Shown here piece after piece: positions 5,839 to 7,846 of a stretch of 7,846 nt of DNA. Under the pieces are notes generated by a model that saw nothing but the letters and a program-made list of their open reading frames with translations, made no database searches and was not told the DNA's origin. Source of the DNA: an uncultured Oscillospiraceae bacterium (lineage in GTDB: Bacteria; Bacillota; Clostridia; Oscillospirales; Oscillospiraceae); the NCBI GenBank assembly GCA_934661735.1, contig CAKUJN010000087.1, positions 1 through 7,846 on the forward strand. The letters are read 5' to 3'. Within the stretch, counting starts at the first letter, position 1. Every line of letters begins with the position of its first letter. The position numbers were made by a program, and so were the translations under genes.

Positions 5839-6156
5839 ATGATGGAGATATTAGAGATAAAACAAGCAAATGATGCACTTGCAGAAATGGTTGCCCTATT
5901 TCGTGTAGAGCTGCGTTCATATAAAGGCATTGCATCCAGGCCGAACATTAAAGCAGGACGAGAAGAAATGGAAGAATATCTTTTTGCCAAGTTTCCGGTG
6001 TATGCCGCCCTTGTGGATGACAAATACGCAGGCTATGTGGTTTGTCGTATCAAGCTGAAAGACGGTAAGATCGCCTCTATGGATGAGCATTGGGCAGACG
6101 ATGGCGAAGCTCCCAAGTGGCGACAGGATATGAAAATTGGGAGAAAGATAAAATGA
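5839..6156 (+). CDS. Fused ORF: GNAT N-terminal half joined to an NTF2/SnoaL-like C-terminus, 105 aa
   Basis: Residues 1 to about 70 (MMEILEIKQANDALAEMVALF ... YAGYVVCR) look like the start of a GNAT acetyltransferase of about 150 residues, including the strand before the acetyl-CoA site. The rest (KLKDGKIASMDEHWADDG at 72-89, then PKWRQDMKIG) instead resembles, from memory, the end of clostridial NTF2/SnoaL-like proteins. The acetyl-CoA-binding motif is missing, so acetyltransferase activity is not expected. I infer a deletion that joined two neighbouring genes in frame near 6046-6054. Expression signals are intact: extended -10 promoter, AAGGAGGG five bases ahead of the ATG. The stop overlaps the next start as ATGA (6153-6156), giving translational coupling. 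It may survive mainly as a leader for the downstream GNAT. A short ATGATG start allows either Met. Confidence 0.65.
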   Translation: MMEILEIKQANDALAEMVALFRVELRSYKGIASRPNIKAGREEMEEYLFAKFPVYAALVDDKYAGYVVCRIKLKDGKIASMDEHWADDGEAPKWRQDMKIGRKIK

Positions 6157-6587
6157 TAGAGCTACGAACAATCAACGAGAATAACTACACAGACTGTCTT
6201 AATCTTAAAGCCAGCGTTGCAAATGAAAATTTTGTGGATTCTGTGGCGTATTCTCTGGCAGAAGCATGGGTTCATTATAAAGACACCAAGCCATTTGCAA
6301 TTTATGCTGATGAAACAATGATTGGCTTTGTTTCAATGTATGTTGGTGAAGAAAACTATCAAATAATCAATTTTCTTATTGATGATGCCTATCAAAAAAA
6401 GGGGTATGGAACTGCTGCTGCCAAACTCTGTATTGATTTCCTTTATAAGGAATACAAAGCAAGACGAGTTTCAGCTCCTGTAAATCAGCGCCATACAGCT
6501 GCGCAGAAGTTTTGGACAAATTTGGGATTTGCCTATTCAGATTCCATTGAAGATGGATATGTATTTATGAGATTGAATTTAGTGTAG
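6153..6587 (+). CDS. GNAT-family N-acetyltransferase, 144 aa
   Basis: A small cytoplasmic acetyltransferase using acetyl-CoA; the substrate is unknown. The layout resembles the PaiA/BltD-type polyamine and antibiotic-like acetyltransferases, so an amine substrate is a guess. Seen: N-terminal IELRTINENNY (2-12), the strand FAIYADETMIGFVSMYV (48-64), motif A with YQKKGYGTAAAKL (80-92; Q81, G84, G86 contact the CoA pyrophosphate), and the motif B region QKFWTNLGF (118-126). The length is normal and the frame intact. The ATG at 6153 overlaps the stop of the preceding fused ORF by four bases and has GGGAG upstream at a longish spacing, so coupling probably matters. An earlier ATG at 6090 would add 21 residues read out of frame across the fused ORF and is not used. 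No terminator follows. Confidence 0.85.
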   Translation: MIELRTINENNYTDCLNLKASVANENFVDSVAYSLAEAWVHYKDTKPFAIYADETMIGFVSMYVGEENYQIINFLIDDAYQKKGYGTAAAKLCIDFLYKEYKARRVSAPVNQRHTAAQKFWTNLGFAYSDSIEDGYVFMRLNLV

Positions 6588-6597
6588 CAGACTATGA

Positions 6598-6738
6598 TAC
6601 GCTAATCCCACCGAACTGACAGCGGAGCTTCTGAATACGCTGATTGAGGAAATCGTCATTCACGAAGCAGTCATCGTGGACGGTATGCGTGAGCAGGATA
6701 TTGACATCTACTACCGATTTATCGGCAAAATTGAGTAA
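6598..6738 (+). pseudogene. C-terminal remnant of a large serine recombinase
   Basis: The frame reads YANPTELTAELLNTLIEEI and ends DIDIYYRFIGKIE before TAA (6736-6738). This is the typical tail of large serine recombinases (recombinase family with DUF4368-type ending) found on clostridial conjugative and mobilisable elements. The catalytic serine domain and zinc ribbon are absent, and a stop codon (6595-6597) lies just upstream in frame, so only about 46 residues remain. The break lies within about 10 bases of the GNAT stop codon (6585-6587). The short open frame at 6644-6844 is a shadow of this and the next fragment. Confidence 0.8.
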
Positions 6739-6750
6739 AACAACGAATAT

Positions 6751-6780
6751 GAGTACCTATGCAAGTAGGCGTAGGCACTC
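6751..6780. repeat. Imperfect hairpin after the serine recombinase tail
   Basis: GAGTACCTATGC (6751-6762) pairs with GCGTAGGCACTC (6769-6780) at 11 of 12 positions, one of them G-U, loop AAGTAG. There is no T-run. It begins 12 bases after the recombinase stop and may be part of the element end or an old terminator. Confidence 0.5.
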
Positions 6781-6807
6781 ATACATAACCAATATCTTTA
6801 ATTTAGG

Positions 6808-6948
6808 GAAACGGGCGAGACGACGCCGAATATCGAAACCCTGAAACTGCTCTCAAAACTCTTCGATGTTTCCATCAATACGCTGCTCGGCTCACCGAGA
6901 CAGCTTATCTGCCAATGCTGCGGGATGCCGCTTGCGGACGGCGTGTAG
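6808..6948 (+). pseudogene. Remnant of an XRE regulator with zinc-ribbon end
   Basis: In frame: ETGETTPNIETLKLLSKLF, then DVSINTLLGS, RQLICQCCGMPLADGV and TAG (6946-6948). The first part is the last helices of an XRE-type helix-turn-helix domain (usual context ...ISNWETGETTPN). The CQCCGMPL segment is the start of the zinc-ribbon domain found after XRE in many Clostridia regulators. The N-terminal HTH is missing, with a stop at 6799-6801 just upstream in frame, and the zinc ribbon is cut after its first cysteine pair. It has no start or ribosome binding site and is not expected to work. Its stop codon is created at the junction with an integrase fragment on the opposite strand. Confidence 0.75.
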
Positions 6949-7001
6949 CCCATGGACACTACAATGAGATAACTGTTTCCGCGTTTTCTGATACTTGCCA
7001 T
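6945..7001 (-). pseudogene. First 19 residues of a tyrosine integrase
   Basis: Minus strand: MASIRKRGNSYLIVVSMGY, the classic start of Firmicutes phage/ICE tyrosine integrases (arm-type DNA-binding domain). The start is well supported: AGGAGG at 7009-7014 precedes the ATG (6999-7001) by seven bases. After residue 19 the frame runs into DNA that is the end of the XRE fragment on the other strand, so the gene is cut at about 6945. A CTCAGC/GCTGAG hairpin (7022-7036) lies just upstream of the ribosome binding site. The open frame continues to 6798 but that part is not integrase. Confidence 0.75.
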
Positions 7002-7094
7002 TTGTGATTCCTCCTGTTTCGCTCAGCACGGCTGAGATTTTGTAACAGCAACAATACCAGAAAAATCGGGAATAGCGAGTAGATTTTGAAGATT

Positions 7095-7442
7095 CTACGA
7101 AACCAACAATTCCGGATTGGGTGTTGCAAACAGACTATTACTCATGCGTTTCGCAGCCTCCTGCTTGAGCTGCATCTGCGGATGGCAGTAGGCGCGCTCC
7201 AAGAACGACGAATCGCCATGACCGGCGAGGTCTGCGACCGTATTTTTGTCCACGCCTTCGTGCAGAAGCGTCGAGACGAAGAAATGCCGGAGCGTGTGCA
7301 GGTGATAGGTTTTCGGCAGACCGATTTCTGCAAACAGGGCTTTCAGGTGCTTGCTGAACGTATCCGGATGGATGGGCGTGCCGTCGTCTTTTGTGAAAAT
7401 GTACTCTGGAAACGGGATGCCACTTTCATCGCGGAGTCTCAT
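7095..7442 (-). pseudogene. C-terminal part of a tyrosine recombinase/integrase, 115 aa
   Basis: The catalytic C-terminal segment is present: DDGTPIHPDTFSKHL (19-33), box II HTLRH (49-53; H49, R52), LAGHGD (72-77, H75) and the presumed nucleophile Y85 in ERAYCHP, with correct spacing of ten residues from H75. The box I arginine, the catalytic lysine hairpin and the DNA-binding N-terminal domains are missing, so it cannot recombine DNA. In the same frame upstream the reading stays open only to 7488 and contains the sequence of the IS630-like gene on the other strand, so the break is near 7443-7465. The ATG at 7442 is internal, not a real start. The stop lies 93 bases from the start of the separate integrase N-terminal fragment. 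Confidence 0.85.
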
Positions 7443-7465
7443 TTTGCGGTAACTGGGTGATGAAT

Positions 7466-7774
7466 ATGGCTTCCAGATATAAATTCAGTGAAGAGGAAAT
7501 TAAAGAAATAGAGCAGGCTCGCAGGGATAACAAGGACAAGTGAGCTGAGGCGAGACTGAAAGCATTGGAACTGCGTGCAAAAGGCGCAGACGCCAAGCAA
7601 GTATCAAGGGCAACAGGGTTTCATGCCAGTTCAGTAAGCCGACTGGTTGCGAAATACAGAGATCACGGTCTGGAAGCAATTTCCGGCAATCACTACGGTG
7701 GAAACCACCGCAATATGAGCATAGCGGAAGAAGCAGCCATTCTGGCACCTTTTCAGGAACGCGCTGAAAGACGA
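7466..7774 (+). pseudogene. IS630-like transposase, N-terminal part, nonsense-mutated
   Basis: Frame: MASRYKFSEEEIKEIEQARR, then DNKDK, TGA (7541-7543), AEARLKALELRAKG, a helix-turn-helix region (SRATGFHASSVSRLVAKYRD) and GLEAISGNHYGGN, NMSIAEEAAIL. This matches the N-terminal half of IS630-family transposases with their HTH domain; the catalytic DDE domain is not in the window. The expected residue at the stop is arginine, so a single CGA to TGA change explains it. Homology fades after about 7770, where the usual transposase sequence should go on, and a perfect inverted repeat follows at 7782-7813. A second ATG at 7460 is possible. The 5' end abuts the truncated integrase. There is no clear terminal inverted repeat on the left. 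Confidence 0.75.
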
Positions 7775-7781
7775 TGTATGC

Positions 7782-7813
7782 TAATAGCGAGGACTTTCAA
7801 GTCCTCGCTATTA
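7782..7813. repeat. Perfect 15-bp inverted repeat with 2-base loop
   Basis: TAATAGCGAGGACTT (7782-7796), TC, then its exact complement (7799-7813). Both ends are TA, the target dinucleotide of IS630-type elements. It lies where the transposase homology stops. It could be two abutting element ends, a hairpin of another insertion, or a cruciform site. The last 33 bases of the window after it are not identified. Confidence 0.75.
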
Positions 7814-7846
7814 CAACGATGGTCAGCTCATTTGTGGCAGAATGGT

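Larger units (their letters stand above)
5373..7846. mobile_element. Degraded mobile-element region beside tRNA-Arg
   Basis: From the tRNA terminator to the window end the DNA is visibly more A+T-rich than the core, and it holds pieces of at least four unrelated mobile or accessory genes: a serine recombinase tail, tyrosine integrase fragments on the minus strand, an IS630-like transposase and an XRE regulator end. Accessory small genes (DUF6061-like, GNATs) lie between. tRNA 3' ends are common integration targets, so I infer a hot spot with several rounds of insertion and deletion. No second copy of the tRNA 3' end is visible, so the far boundary must lie outside. Positions 5373-5428 hold nothing recognisable. 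Confidence 0.65.

Noticed and set aside
7500..7748. 82-residue minus-strand frame at the right end
   Set aside because: It is antisense to the recognisable IS630-like transposase sequence.
1..7846. CRISPR array, defence system or biosynthetic cluster
   Set aside because: No regularly spaced repeats with spacers, no Cas or restriction-type genes and no biosynthetic enzymes were seen.

Overview
The window reads as chromosome of a spore-forming Clostridia member (Firmicutes), probably of the Oscillospirales/Ruminococcaceae type. The reasons are a clear Spo0A, a YjjG-type HAD phosphatase, a DivIVA-like protein, strong AGGAGG ribosome binding sites and a G+C-rich core. This is inferred from gene content; no species can be named.

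Layout. Positions 1-322 carry no gene I can support; they hold a run of inverted repeats and the tex terminator. Positions 323-5335 are ordinary G+C-rich core: tex (-), a YjjG-like nucleotidase (+) sharing a compact divergent promoter region with tex, spo0A (+), a convergent spacer with four hairpins, a DivIVA-like gene (-), and tRNA-Arg(CCG) (+) with a strong promoter and an intrinsic terminator.

After the tRNA terminator (about 5373 to the window end) base composition becomes visibly more A+T-rich and the content changes to debris of mobile elements. In order these are: a DUF6061-like small protein with an uncertain start, a fused GNAT/NTF2-like ORF translationally coupled to an intact GNAT acetyltransferase, the last residues of a large serine recombinase, the end of an XRE-zinc-ribbon regulator, the first residues of one tyrosine integrase, the C-terminal half of a tyrosine integrase, and an IS630-like transposase with a nonsense codon, followed by a perfect 15-bp inverted repeat. 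tRNA-Arg is the probable chromosomal edge of this insertion hot spot.

How it fits together. The core genes are housekeeping (Tex, nucleotidase), sporulation control (Spo0A, with a possible sigma-H promoter and 0A-like boxes) and cell pole/division (DivIVA-like). The right arm looks like repeated insertion, deletion and fusion rather than a working system. I find no convincing new defence, secretion or biosynthetic system. The most interesting items are the fused GNAT/NTF2 ORF, the spo0A control region, the duplicated hairpins between spo0A and the DivIVA-like gene, and the permuted integrase fragments.
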